A DNA stretch of 64,000 nucleotides from Amorphochlora amoebiformis (Eukaryota > Cercozoa > Chlorarachniophyceae), in assembly GCA_054601695.1 (NCBI GenBank), contig BAAHQB010000015.1, forward strand, positions 1,178,001 to 1,242,000. Reading direction: 5' to 3'. The notes under the pieces were generated by a model. That model ran no database searches, was not told the DNA's origin, and saw only the letters and a list, made by a program, of their open reading frames with translations. Positions 1 through 54,310 of the stretch are shown piece after piece. Position 1 is the stretch's first letter. Each line of letters opens with the position of its first letter. A program made the translations under genes and the position numbers.

Positions 1-1106
<1,106 letters not shown>

Positions 1107-1687
1107 GACGCTACACCTGGCAGATCCTAAGCGCATTAGCATACTGCCATAAACAAGGAATTATCCATCGCGATATAAAGAGCCATGTAATCAAAAAAAT
1201 GCTTTTATTTCTCGGAATCTGTTGCACCATTTTACCTAAAATCGCTCTCGTTTCTCGGAATCTGTCCACGATTTTACCTAAAATTCGCCCTTCTTCTCGG
1301 CGTTAAGAGCCATGTAATCAAAAGTCTTATATTTCTCGGAGTTTGTTGAACCATTTTACGAAAATTCGCGCTCGTTTCTCGGAATCTGTCCACCATTTTA
1401 CCTAAAATTCGCCCTTCTCGGCGTAAAGAGCCATGTAATCTAAATTCTTCTCGTTTCTCGGAATCTGTTCCACCATTTTACCTAAAATTCGCGCTCGTTT
1501 CTCGGAATCTGTCCACCGTTTTACCTAACATTCGCCCTTCTCGGCGTAAAGAGCCATGTAATTTAAATTCTTCTCGTTTCTCGGAATCTGTCCCATCGTT
1601 TCACCTAAAATTCGCGCTCGTTTCTCGGAATCTGTCCACTATTTTATCTAAAACTCAACCTTCTTGGCATATGTGTATATATATATA

Positions 1688-1733
<46 letters not shown>

Positions 1734-1826
1734 AATATGTATGTATGTATATGTATGTATGTTCATATATTCATTTATGCGACGAGGATAAAGATTTTTT
1801 TGGTATATTGAAGGATTTGTATTCAC

Positions 1827-1872
<46 letters not shown>

Positions 1873-2103
1873 TTAATCTATGATATCAGAATATCTTGGT
1901 GAGTGAGAAGGGTGTTGTGAAGCTAAAATATCTCTATATATATATTATATATAATATGTATATATTTAATATGTGATATCGGGATATCTTAATATGTGAT
2001 ATCAGAATATCTTGGTGAGTGAGAAGGGTGTTGTGAAGCTATGTGACTTTGGATCGGCTAAGGATGCTGGGGATGGTAATATATATATATATATATATTA
2101 TGC

Positions 2104-2160
<57 letters not shown>

Positions 2161-2189
2161 TTGTACATATTATATATATATATATATAT

Positions 2190-2246
<57 letters not shown>

Positions 2247-2563
2247 GTTTGTAATTACGTTTTATTGAGGTTTACTTTTGATGGATGCTCATAATACAAA
2301 TTCGCTATATACATATATGAATATATATATATATATATATATTTACATTAATTATATGTGTTATATAATATATATGTATATATATATATATGTATATGTG
2401 TATATATATACAAATATACATCTATACATATGTATATATATATATGTGTGTGTGTGTGTATGTATATGTGTATATATTTGCTACTAGATGCTCATAACAA
2501 CAATTTTGCGTCTGTAAACTACAACTACACTCCATTATACGTAGCTCCAGAGGTATTCATATA

Positions 2564-2602
<39 letters not shown>

Positions 2603-2774
2603 TATGTATATATATATATTTACATATATATATATATATATACATACATATTATATATTATATATATATATATATATTTATTAACATATATATTAACATA
2701 TATGTATATATATAATATGCACGTACAACCCTATTAACTGGTCTCAACCCAACCATATAGCCTATAACTATAAC

Positions 2775-2820
<46 letters not shown>

Positions 2821-3669
2821 TCAACTCAACGTATAGGTAGTAGTACTGAGCGAAGCCAAGTATAATGCCAAAGTCGATATATGGAGCCTAGGCTGTACGG
2901 TCATCGAGATGGCGTCGGTAAACAATCCATTTTTCCTCTCTCTTTTCTCTCTCATTGTCGAGATGGCGTCGGTAAACAATCCATTTTTTCCTCTCTCTTT
3001 TCTCTCTCATAATCGAGATGGCGTCGGTAAACAATCCATTTTTTCCTCTCTCTTTTCTCTCTCATTGTCGAGATGGCGTCGGTAAACAATCCATTTTTTC
3101 CTCTCTCTTTTCTCTCTCATTGTCGAGATGGCGTCGGTAAACAATCCATTTTTTCCTCTCTCTTTTCTCTCTCATTGTCGAGATGGCGTCGGTAAACAAT
3201 CCATTTTTTCCTCTCTCTCTTCTATCTCTCTCTCTTCTATCTCTCTCTTTTCTCTCTCATTGTCGAGATGGCGTCGGTAAACAATCCATTTTTCCCTCTC
3301 TCTTTTCTCTCTCTTTTCTCTCTCTTTCTCTCTCTGTTCTTCTAATTTTTTTTTTTCTTTTTTTCCTTTTTTTTTCCTTTGTTTTTCTCGGTTTTTTTTT
3401 TTTTGGGGGGGGGGGGGGGGGGGGAAGGGTTTCAGCTTAGTTTTTAAATTTCTGTTTTTCTCCGGTTTTGTTTTTTTTTTTTTTTTTCTGTATTTCTCGA
3501 TTTTTCTCCGTGTTTTCTATTCTCTATTTTCTCATAAAGTCTGCGTAATATTTCTTCCTTTGCATGTATGTAAAACAACATACCTTTACACATATGTATT
3601 TATATATCCATATATAAATATACGCACACATGCACAATAAATCTACATATATATAATATATATATATAC

Positions 3670-3709
<40 letters not shown>

Positions 3710-3934
3710 TATGTTTATATATATATATATGTATATATATAGGGTAAGGCACCATGGTCGGAAGATTCTCCGAAGTCGAGTATCCAGATGATTGGAAAAC
3801 TAGGTAAATATATATACATGTATATAGATATATATATATATATATTATATATATATATATATTATATATATATATATATATATATGTTATGTTATGTATG
3901 TATGCACACACACACACACACATATATATATGTA

Positions 3935-3992
<58 letters not shown>

Positions 3993-4036
3993 ATGTAGAT
4001 ATTCAGATTCGGAACAAGTGCAGACTATGTATGTAT

Positions 4037-4086
<50 letters not shown>

Positions 4087-4125
4087 CAGATCATTGGAAG
4101 CTGGATAAATATACATATGCATAAT

Positions 4126-4158
<33 letters not shown>

Positions 4159-4319
4159 CTATGTATATATACATTTATAATATAATAATAACATATGTGA
4201 CGTCTACTCAGTGCCCTGCAGAAGAACCCTCAGGACCTAATATATATATATATATATATACACATACATATATGCATATATATATATATTTGTATATATA
4301 CATATATATATATATATAT

Positions 4320-4366
<47 letters not shown>

Positions 4367-5102
4367 CATACACATATATATATATGTAAATATATATATA
4401 TATATATATATATAAATAATATTTATAATATAATATATACAAAGTGTCTGGACGAACCCCTGCACTCCCCCAAAAGAACCTTACAGAAGGCGCAAGGGAC
4501 TTCATTCGCCGTTGTCTGCAGACGTGATCATACTACTTATGTTTATATATGTGTGGTATGACATACATAGATAGATATACATGGCGTGAGGTATTTCATT
4601 TGTCGTTGTCTGCAGACGTGATCACACTACTTATGTTTACACATGTGTGGTATAATATACATAGATACACATGGTGTGAGGTATTTTATTCGCCGTTGTC
4701 TGCAGACGTGATCATACTACTTATGTTAATATATGTGTGGTATGATGTACATAGATACACATGGCGTGGTTGTCTGCAGACGTGATCATACTACTTATGT
4801 TTATATATGTGTGTGGTATATACATAGATACACATGGTGTGAGGTATTTTATTCGCCGCTGTCTGCAGACGTGATCATACTACTTATGTTAATATATGTG
4901 TGGTATATACATAGATACACATGGCTTGAGGGATTTCATTTGTCGTTGTCTGCAGACGTGATCATACTACTTGTGTTTATATATGTGTGGTATGATATAT
5001 ATAGATATACATGGCGTGAGGGATTTCATTTGTCGTCTGCAGACGTGATCCTATTTCTTGTGTTTGTGTATGTGTTGTATGATATACATATGTATGTAAA
5101 CA

Positions 5103-5145
<43 letters not shown>

Positions 5146-5240
5146 TTATGTACATATTATACCCCAGCAACCCCGATCAACGCGCGTCTGCGGAAGAGCT
5201 TCTTAAGCATTATTGGCGCAAGACAAATCTAGACACTTGA
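1107..5240 (+). CDS. STE11/MAP3K-type protein kinase, C-lobe only (5' end outside window)
   Basis: Seven exons chain in phase: 1107-1186, 2006-2075, 2488-2552, 2837-2917, 3743-3803, 4445-4523 and 5168-5240 (TGA), giving about 168 residues. Visible motifs are HRDIKSHNILV (catalytic loop Asp, Asn), KLCDFGSAK (DFG magnesium loop), TPLYVAPE (P+1 loop and APE), [14 protein letters not shown] (subdomain IX, the form typical of STE11/MAP3K kinases), and [24 protein letters not shown] (subdomains X-XI). The protein ends 10 residues after the helix-I Arg region, so the catalytic domain is C-terminal. The nucleotide-binding loop and catalytic Lys would lie upstream of the window. Introns are (TA)n plus decoy copies of exon edges. 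Family-level knowledge says a Ser/Thr kinase high in a MAPK cascade. Substrate and pathway cannot be told from this piece. The last exon overlaps a minus-strand ORF by 38 nt. Confidence 0.9.
1187..1665 (+). repeat. Tandem array in kinase intron, with three decoy copies of the 5' splice site
   Basis: A roughly 36-nt unit (TTTCTCGGAATCTGTCCACCATTTTACCTAAAATTCGC, shown here by its composition only) recurs about ten times. It is punctuated at about 1305, 1426 and 1550 by AGAGCCATGTAAT, a copy of the true exon end plus donor at 1180-1192 (CAT|GTAATC). Confidence 0.85.
1893..1926 (+). repeat. Acceptor-side partial copy of kinase exon 2006-2075
   Basis: The sequence from ATATCAG|AATATCTTGG to GTTGTGAAGCTA matches the acceptor and first 35 nt of the following full exon, then runs into AT. 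It has no donor. A comparable short copy of the exon at 2488 sits at about 2281-2300. Confidence 0.85.
2906..3345 (+). repeat. Seven tandem copies of a kinase exon end plus 5' splice site
   Basis: A unit of about 55 nt begins TCGAGATGGCGTCG|GTAAACAATCC and ends in a CT-rich stretch. It starts at about 2904, 2957, 3012, 3067, 3122, 3177 and 3266. The first copy is the true end of exon 2837-2917. The others are donor-side decoys. A run of 20 G follows at about 3405-3424. Confidence 0.92.
4505..5075 (+). repeat. Seven tandem copies of another kinase exon end plus 5' splice site
   Basis: GTCTGCAGAC|GTGATC recurs at about 4513, 4609, 4698, 4768, 4860, 4945 and 5034, in a unit of 70-100 nt. The unit includes the coding end of exon 4445-4523 (TTCATTCGCCGTTG and variants) and about 60 nt of intron with GTGTGGTATGATATACATAG. 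Confidence 0.92.
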
Positions 5241-5496
5241 CATACTTTCTCATAAAAGTCGCCAGGGTGCTGCTAATCGGGCATCGCGTGCGACGGGACT
5301 GCTTGCCCTTCTCATTAACTCTAGAAAGTGATATACGATGACCTAGACGACCTTGATTTAGATAACATTGAATTATTTTATCTACCTGATCTAATGCAAA
5401 CTTCATGGTGTACGTGCGCAAGTTGGTCACGACAACAGTGTTATCATAATTTACGTACAGCGTAAGAAATTGTAAACCGTTATCGTTCGAATTCAT
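5203..5496 (-). CDS. Small ORF of unknown function, antisense to the kinase 3' end
   Basis: A single open frame of 97 codons from ATG (5496) to TAA, in sequence of ordinary composition. The protein starts MNSNDNGLQFLTLYVNYDN and has a basic, Cys-containing C-terminal half ([26 protein letters not shown]). I recognise no domain. The last 13 codons lie opposite the kinase terminal exon. The upstream side (5500-6130) is the CTAG-rich island, which may hold its promoter. It could instead be a chance ORF or a 3'UTR feature. Confidence 0.35.
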   Translation of the reverse strand: MNSNDNGLQFLTLYVNYDNTVVVTNLRTYTMKFALDQVDKIIQCYLNQGRLGHRISLSRVNEKGKQSRRTRCPISSTLATFMRKYVKCLDLSCANNA

Positions 5497-5504
5497 TCCC
5501 TCAG

Positions 5505-6130
5505 AGAAGTTAGATATATATCTCCTAGATCTAGTAGATCTCGCTAGATCTAGTATATAATATTACTAGATTATCCCAGATAACTACACTTGTAGTATCT
5601 AGAGTCTAGAGAGTATCTAGAGTATATATGATAAGTAGTCTGGCGTATTACACCACTACTAGACTACTAGCACTAGCTAGACTAGTTCCCTAACTCTAGT
5701 AACTCTAGACGTTAGATATATTCTCTAGATTCTAGAGATAAACTAGAAACTCTCGGAATCTCTGAGGCTAAGCATTATTCTAATGTATACTACTAGCTCT
5801 AGGCTAGTACTAGAGTAGTAGGCTCTGGGTTCATTCGGTACAGCTACGTACTTTGGAAAGTTCGATTAAAATCTAGAAAATGCTGAATATATGACCTCAC
5901 TGGGCTTTCGAATGTCCCATGTCCTTGTTTTAAATTCGATGTGCTTCTGATTTAAATGTATATGCTATTCTACTACTAGTACTAGGCTAACTGTTTAGAT
6001 GTTTAACTACTAGCTAGTAGTTTAACGAATCTAACTACCAGAACTGGCCGGTGTCTAAATAATATTGTCTAGAATATTCTAGAATATTATTCTACTGAGC
6101 TATATATATAGGCTATATAGCAGCTATACT
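5505..6130. other. CTAG-rich intergenic island
   Basis: About 29 CTAG tetranucleotides by eye in roughly 600 nt, against two to three expected by chance. They are often in TCTAGA, ACTAGT and GCTAGC contexts and form overlapping palindromes. No long repeat unit and no convincing ORF. It is flanked by the 97-codon ORF and by the 3' end of the coiled-coil gene. 6131-6427 continues as unique non-coding sequence with one (TA)n run. Confidence 0.85.
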
Positions 6131-6188
6131 CTGATCGGCGCAGTAAAATCATAGAAAATAGGAGTAAAATACATTGTATTAATACGTG

Positions 6189-6226
<38 letters not shown>

Positions 6227-6427
6227 ATACACATATATATACATGTTATAATCACCGACAGATGTATTCAACTAAATACGTCGCCTAGTAAGTAACTCAT
6301 AAGCTCGAATATCCAACACACACACGCGGTTCTGCTGTAGTCTAGAAAATCTGAACAAAATCTAAAAATTCGCTAATTTCAGGGGTCCAGACTAGGGTCT
6401 CCTTGGCAGTGACGATGATGAGGATGA

Positions 6428-25134
<18,707 letters not shown>

Positions 25135-25318
25135 AACCGAATTCAAAAAAGTGAGTTTTAAATCCACCGATAAAATATGAAAGAAAAGTTGTAAAATCGG
25201 CATGGGACATCCCCGGGACAATGAGCGCGCATGAGGTATGCCGTGGGTGTTTCCCAGCTTTCCCGCAATGGATTTCGTACATGTATCACATATCCTTCAG
25301 GGGTCCAAGTCGATATCA
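25135..25318. promoter_or_regulatory. Divergent promoter region between coiled-coil gene and UDP-sugar pyrophosphorylase
   Basis: About 180 nt (100 nt if USP starts at 25238) separate the minus-strand ATG at 25134 from the plus-strand ATG at 25319. The sequence is unique, of balanced composition and free of microsatellite. No clear TATA box is seen. That it is a shared promoter is inferred from position. Confidence 0.5.
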
Positions 25319-47893
<22,575 letters not shown>

Positions 47894-48198
47894 CTTTCGC
47901 TTCTGTCTCAGACAGGGCGATTGGCCATCGGCTATGCGGATTCTTAAGAATCTCGTTAATTCTGATCGCTTTTTTATGTCATCGTTACCCAATTTTCTGA
48001 ATTTTTTTGGAATTTTCAGAATTTTTTGGAATTTTCTGATTTTTTTTGGAATTTTCTGAGGCTTTTGGAAGTCTTAAAGTGAGTGAATATGTTCCAGGCA
48101 TGCCATGGTCTGGATGATCTGAATGAATGATTGAAATGGGATCCTTCACCGCGTATACTTACTTACTGTACATGCGTATGGAGCCAGACAAAAAGCAT
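47894..48198 (-). CDS. Tentative small gene, two exons seen, 3' end unresolved
   Basis: Exon 48167-48198 begins MLFVWLHTHV and ends at a strong donor (CA|GTAAGTAAG). Exon 47894-47996 starts at TTCAG|AAAATTGGG, is open in the matching phase (KLGNDDIKKRSELTRFLRIR, then IADGQSPCLRQKRK) and ends AAG|GTCGAT. Three tandem acceptor-like copies (TCAGAAAATTCC) upstream of the second exon fit the acceptor-side pattern of real exons here and favour this strand. The plus strand is also open over exon 2 (GDWPSAMRILKNLVNSDRFF). No family is recognised. Confidence 0.35.
47990..48066. repeat. Tandem TTTTTTGGAATTTTCTGA units
   Basis: Four units of 18-20 nt abutting exon 47894-47996. In minus sense each contributes a TCAG|AAAATTCC acceptor-like element. 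Confidence 0.85.
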
Positions 48199-48289
48199 GA
48201 GAATTCAAAATTGGTCGACTAGTTATATTTATTATTGTCTAGATTGTACGTTCAAATTTATTCGCATGCGTAAACCATACATCTAGCGC

Positions 48290-48298
48290 ACATGTATG

Positions 48299-48389
<91 letters not shown>

Positions 48390-48412
48390 ACACAAGATAT
48401 GTTCTATGCATA

Positions 48413-48462
<50 letters not shown>

Positions 48463-49500
48463 CGTAGCATACTATACCACCAGTAGTAGATGCTAGGCTC
48501 TCTCCAGTCTCTAGACGGACTAGACAGACCTATGTATTACAATGATCTCGTATCTAGATACTAGAGATATCTAGATATTACTAAGTTACACATCCGTATT
48601 GCATACTGGAATGAATGATTACTACTACCACTTACAAGGCTGCTCACAGTAGTTGGTCACGGTCTGATATATATCTCTCTTGTACTATGAATCTCTTACA
48701 TGCACATGCTTGAAACGATTTATAATATATTCACGGTGTATACATGTTTCATATTCACCACGTACGTATACGTACACGTATACGTACACGTATACGTACA
48801 CGTATACGTACACGTCTAGACGTATACGTACACGTATACGTACACGTATACACGTATACGTACACGTACGTATACGTATGTACACGGGTGCCGTATACGT
48901 ATACGTACACGTACGTACGTATACGTATGTAGTGCCTGTATTCAATCTAGACAATATACGTACGTGCTAACATCTATGCGTAGATCTAGTCTTACTAGTC
49001 ATGTCGTGCATCTACAACACACAAAAACTAATGGTAGATAGATTACACCGCTTATTGGACATATCGTAACTTCGTAAGCTGGTAAATTGAATATTACTTG
49101 TTTTAATAATCTTGAATCTTGCTCTAGTAGCACTGAAGGTAACCGTAGTACGCGTACGTACGTATATATATTACGTATACGTAGTAGTTGCGCATACTAG
49201 ACGTATGACAATTGACGCCGTAGTGTCTAGGTGTGCGTGTGCATCGAGATCATAGTAACAACTGTATACGTACACAATATCTTAAGAATTGCTGAAGTTT
49301 TGTATATTTTATCTACATGTGTCATAATAGAACACATCTAGATTATATTCAAACCTATCATCAGTATCGGTGTAGATAATTAATTACCATCTATCCGTAT
49401 CTTTAGCTACATGTATGACTAGTATGAAGATACACCCGACTACTTATAACTAGTATAATATGGATCATTAAGCATGCAAAGATGCATCGATGCACAGGGA
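48290..49500. other. CTAG-enriched intergenic region with a TACGTA/ACGT palindromic tract
   Basis: After (TA)n at 48300-48460, the region to 49700 has unique sequence with roughly 18 CTAG sites. 48758-48935 is built of GTATACGTACAC repeats (overlapping TACGTA, GTATAC and ACGT palindromes). No convincing gene. It separates the tentative minus gene from the plus gene at 49982. Confidence 0.75.
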
Positions 49501-49538
49501 GGGGAGTCCCAGATGGAGGTAACTAGGATAATTGTGGT

Positions 49539-49712
49539 GAGTTTGTACGTTCCAATGGTAACATGATGGGAAAACAATCTGTTACAGTACACGCTTGAGT
49601 TTGTACGTTCCAATGGTAACATGATGGGAAAACAATCTGTTACAGTACACGCTTGAGTTTGTACGTTCCAATGGTAACATGATGGGAAAACAAACTGTTA
49701 CAGTACACGCTT
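49539..49712. repeat. Three perfect-length tandem copies of a 58-nt unit
   Basis: The unit starts GAGTTTGTACGTTCCAATGG and ends CAGTACACGCTT. The copies differ by one base (ACAATCTG versus ACAAACTG). The array lies about 270 nt upstream of the ATG at 49982, so it could carry regulatory sites. Confidence 0.95.
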
Positions 49713-49981
49713 GAATCTAGTGAACTACACATTTCTAACTGACAGCGAAATTATCATCCTTAACACAGTCTAAGACAAAATCCAAATCCCTCGCCATTCC
49801 TCGTTTACGTAAGTGATGAGGCTGTTTTTTTCGCTACCCGAACTCGTACACAATTTCAGAAGTTCAGATGCGGAAGCTTCTCCTGACAATAATCGCGTGA
49901 TATAGTTAGTGTTAACACATACGAAAGTTTCGAATGAATTGGCGAGAGTTGTTTGGTGGTAAACAGCATATCAGCCTATAG

Positions 49982-51179
<1,198 letters not shown>

Positions 51180-51326
51180 GAGATCTGGGAGGACCTCGGC
51201 GACCCGAGCCGCTACTGTTCCCCGACTTCTTGGACCGCCATAACCAGACGACCTCATCTATACCGGACACTACAAGGACAAAGTACGCTAGACAGTCCCA
51301 CCTGATATTATATATAATATATATAT

Positions 51327-51367
<41 letters not shown>

Positions 51368-51456
51368 GAACTTATATTTATATAAAACCTCGCAGGCTAT
51401 TCATACCAACAAAAGTAACCATATCTATGTATTGATATAAGGTGTATAATATATCC

Positions 51457-51538
<82 letters not shown>

Positions 51539-51644
51539 ATATATAAAGTTTGGAAGGGGAGAAGAAATGAGAACACTGGTTATGTATGTCACAAATTTAG
51601 TATACATCCTATATGCACACATGCATATATTATTATTATTATTA

Positions 51645-51693
<49 letters not shown>

Positions 51694-51785
51694 ACATATA
51701 TCACATACATATTACAATATATATATGTTGGTGTTGCCTACATACTACAAACAAAACCACACTTGTACTAGAGAATTAGCGGCAT

Positions 51786-51865
<80 letters not shown>

Positions 51866-51928
51866 TTATATATACATATATATATTATAATGTACATACA
51901 TGTATATACATAACATATATATATATAT

Positions 51929-52012
<84 letters not shown>

Positions 52013-52124
52013 GCATGCGCTTGTGTATATTGTTTTTTAAATACACCGGTTGCAAATATACATTTATGGGTATACATTATAACGAATATATGCAGTTATA
52101 CATACGTGCACAAGTATATATCGA
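51180..52124. other. Convergent intergenic region, (TA)n with short unique islands
   Basis: Unique islands at 51180-51310, 51380-51450, 51545-51640 and 51725-51800 have no consistent coding phase that I can support. The rest is TA microsatellite. Confidence 0.6.
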
Positions 52125-54096
52125 TTACCCACAAGACTCAAGCAGTTGAACCGACACCCCTGCCACGAAGACCACCATTCCGGCGAACACACCGAGGTCC
52201 ACCCAATCCCAACGTTCCCAACCCGAGAAAAGCTCTAGGGAGTGGGGATTAAATAATCCATCGCCAACCCCTCGCCCTCCACTAGAGACAGGGGAGGAGT
52301 CTTCATCTTGGTCATCGTCCGCTTCTTTTATGCGGCGTCGACTGGTGCGCCGCGAGACCTTTTAAGAGTAATATGTCAGTACATACGCATAGTCGAATTA
52401 GAGTTTGGGTCTTACAGCAAGCGAAGACGAATTAGAATCATAGTACGAATCATTCAGCTTATCCTGTAGATTGTGGCATGGTTATTATTCCTGGGAAGTC
52501 ATTGCATGTACGTATGTAATGGTTTACCTCCACATGGCACAGAAAACTGAAGGACGACTGACGACACCAGTTGGAGGAGCGTAGGTATTCGATCCAGGCT
52601 GTTTGGGTCCGTGCAATGAAGAATGTCACCCAGACCACCCATAACCACGCAACCTGCCAAGAGATGTGCCATTAGAAAAGCAATAAGTGAGATTCAAATA
52701 CTTACTTGATTCCATCCACATTGCACCCAAACCAATACTAGCTCTGGAATTCCGAGAAGGAATATGGAACACCTGATTTTGGAGCAACTCTCAAATACTC
52801 ATTATCGGTACCTTGTGTGAGCAATCCCTACCAAACGTAGATCAAAAGATTCCCAACAAACACGCCAATGCAGCGGCCCCCTTCTTTGCACTGAGCTGTG
52901 AGCTTTATCAAACGCTGCGGTGGATTGAACATTCCCCATATTGTTCCAACACCCCCACTCACGCATATCACCTGCAGCAGGCATTTAGTTCGCATTCGAC
53001 ATTTACATGCACGTGTCGAGGTTACCTGGTCAAAGTATGCGCTGGTATCCCCATCCCATACTCCATCCATCTCAGGATCTCCCATAGAGATCCCCTGTGA
53101 CTGCTTGCTTGTCCGAGGGCGTGCGGAATTTTTTATCTAATGTATGTAGACGAGGGATCTAAGGCAGGGGAAGAGGAGGGGGGTGAGGCGGTGGGGAAGA
53201 GGGATAGAGCCTGGGATACTTGGGGACACGGGTTGGTATGAGGGCACCTGTTTCTCAGCATCCAACCGCGTAACGACGACGTAGGTTTCGAGCTTGAGAA
53301 GATCCCACTGGGGCGTGGCAAAAATGTCAGGAAGCTCTAATTTTCCAAAGCAAGGAAAGTTCTGACCTCGCAGCTCTGCGCATCGAAATAGTCAGTGACA
53401 ACCGCGTCTGGATCGAGCTCCTGATGATATACACTACGTGTCATCTAAGCCTATGGTGAAGATCCTGGAACCAACCTGCAGTGAGAGAAATAACCCAGTT
53501 CCTTTGATAGAATTGGGATGATCGGGACTGCACGGCGATAGCTCGTCACCGCGCGCCACCATCTTCTTGTCCAAGCCCTCATCGGCCGTTGCGATGGGTC
53601 TGGTGACATATTATCTTATCTCCGTAGGTGTAGGAAAAGTGAGAATGTGCTTTACCTGTGACCGGGAAGAGTACCAACTTCGACTGGATGAGGTCTAATA
53701 TCATATTTGAGTCAGAGATGGGGTTGCAATTGTGATTTTAATGTAAGACATACCCTCCTGGTAATTTCTCTCTTCCCCATCCGGGAAGGCCATCGAAAGA
53801 AAGCACGGTCGCTGCAAAGTGGAAAAAAAAAAGGGAAACATTGATTTAGATAGAGACTTGAAGTTCCCAGTCTGGAGTTTCCCGATATTCGACCCAATCG
53901 TAAAGGTAAAAGAGTGGAGAAGAAAGTGAGCTCAATAGCCCAAATCCGACCTATAAGTAAAATTACCAAAGAAATTACCCTGCAACGAGCTTACGCAAGC
54001 AGTCGTTAAAACCGTGGCGATGATAATGAGGCGAATAACCCCTCTCGAGCATGGGTTACAGGGTCTTCGGCCGCGTCTCCGCGTAGTGCCATGCAT
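52125..54096 (-). CDS. Multi-pass membrane protein of unknown family, 13 exons with compact introns
   Basis: Exons: 53979-54096, 53858-53950, 53754-53811, 53656-53694, 53476-53599, 53367-53420, 53248-53334, 53026-53136, 52832-52971, 52706-52772, 52528-52653, 52416-52463 and 52125-52358 (TAA). Phases agree, total 1299 nt, 432 aa. Hydrophobic segments: [15 protein letters not shown] near residue 20, [16 protein letters not shown] and [14 protein letters not shown] near 285-315, and [16 protein letters not shown] near the C-terminus. Between the first and the later segments is a hydrophilic domain of about 200 residues (e.g. [18 protein letters not shown]). Introns are 28-110 nt, non-repetitive, with good GTAAG-type donors, unlike the neighbours. 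The frame of exon 2 is the weakest point because another frame is also open. A channel, transporter or receptor role would be a guess. Confidence 0.72.
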
Positions 54097-54310
54097 GGAT
54101 GCAGGCACCGGAATAAGCGTCCGCGACAAATTAAGGTTGCCCTTCTTCGAGACCTTTAGTTTAAAGTCTCTTAATTTTGATTCAAAAGCGAACCTGTATA
54201 TTGATTCTGCCTAAAACACTCCATGATAATAATCGAATCCCCGGGGGACCCCGGATAGTCCACTTGAGCTTCTCCAGAGACTCTCTGATCACCGCCCATC
54301 CTCGACAGCC
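54097..54310. promoter_or_regulatory. Divergent promoter region between membrane protein and MYST genes
   Basis: 214 nt of unique sequence between two opposite start codons. Microsatellite-free. No specific element recognised; the function is inferred from position. Confidence 0.5.
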
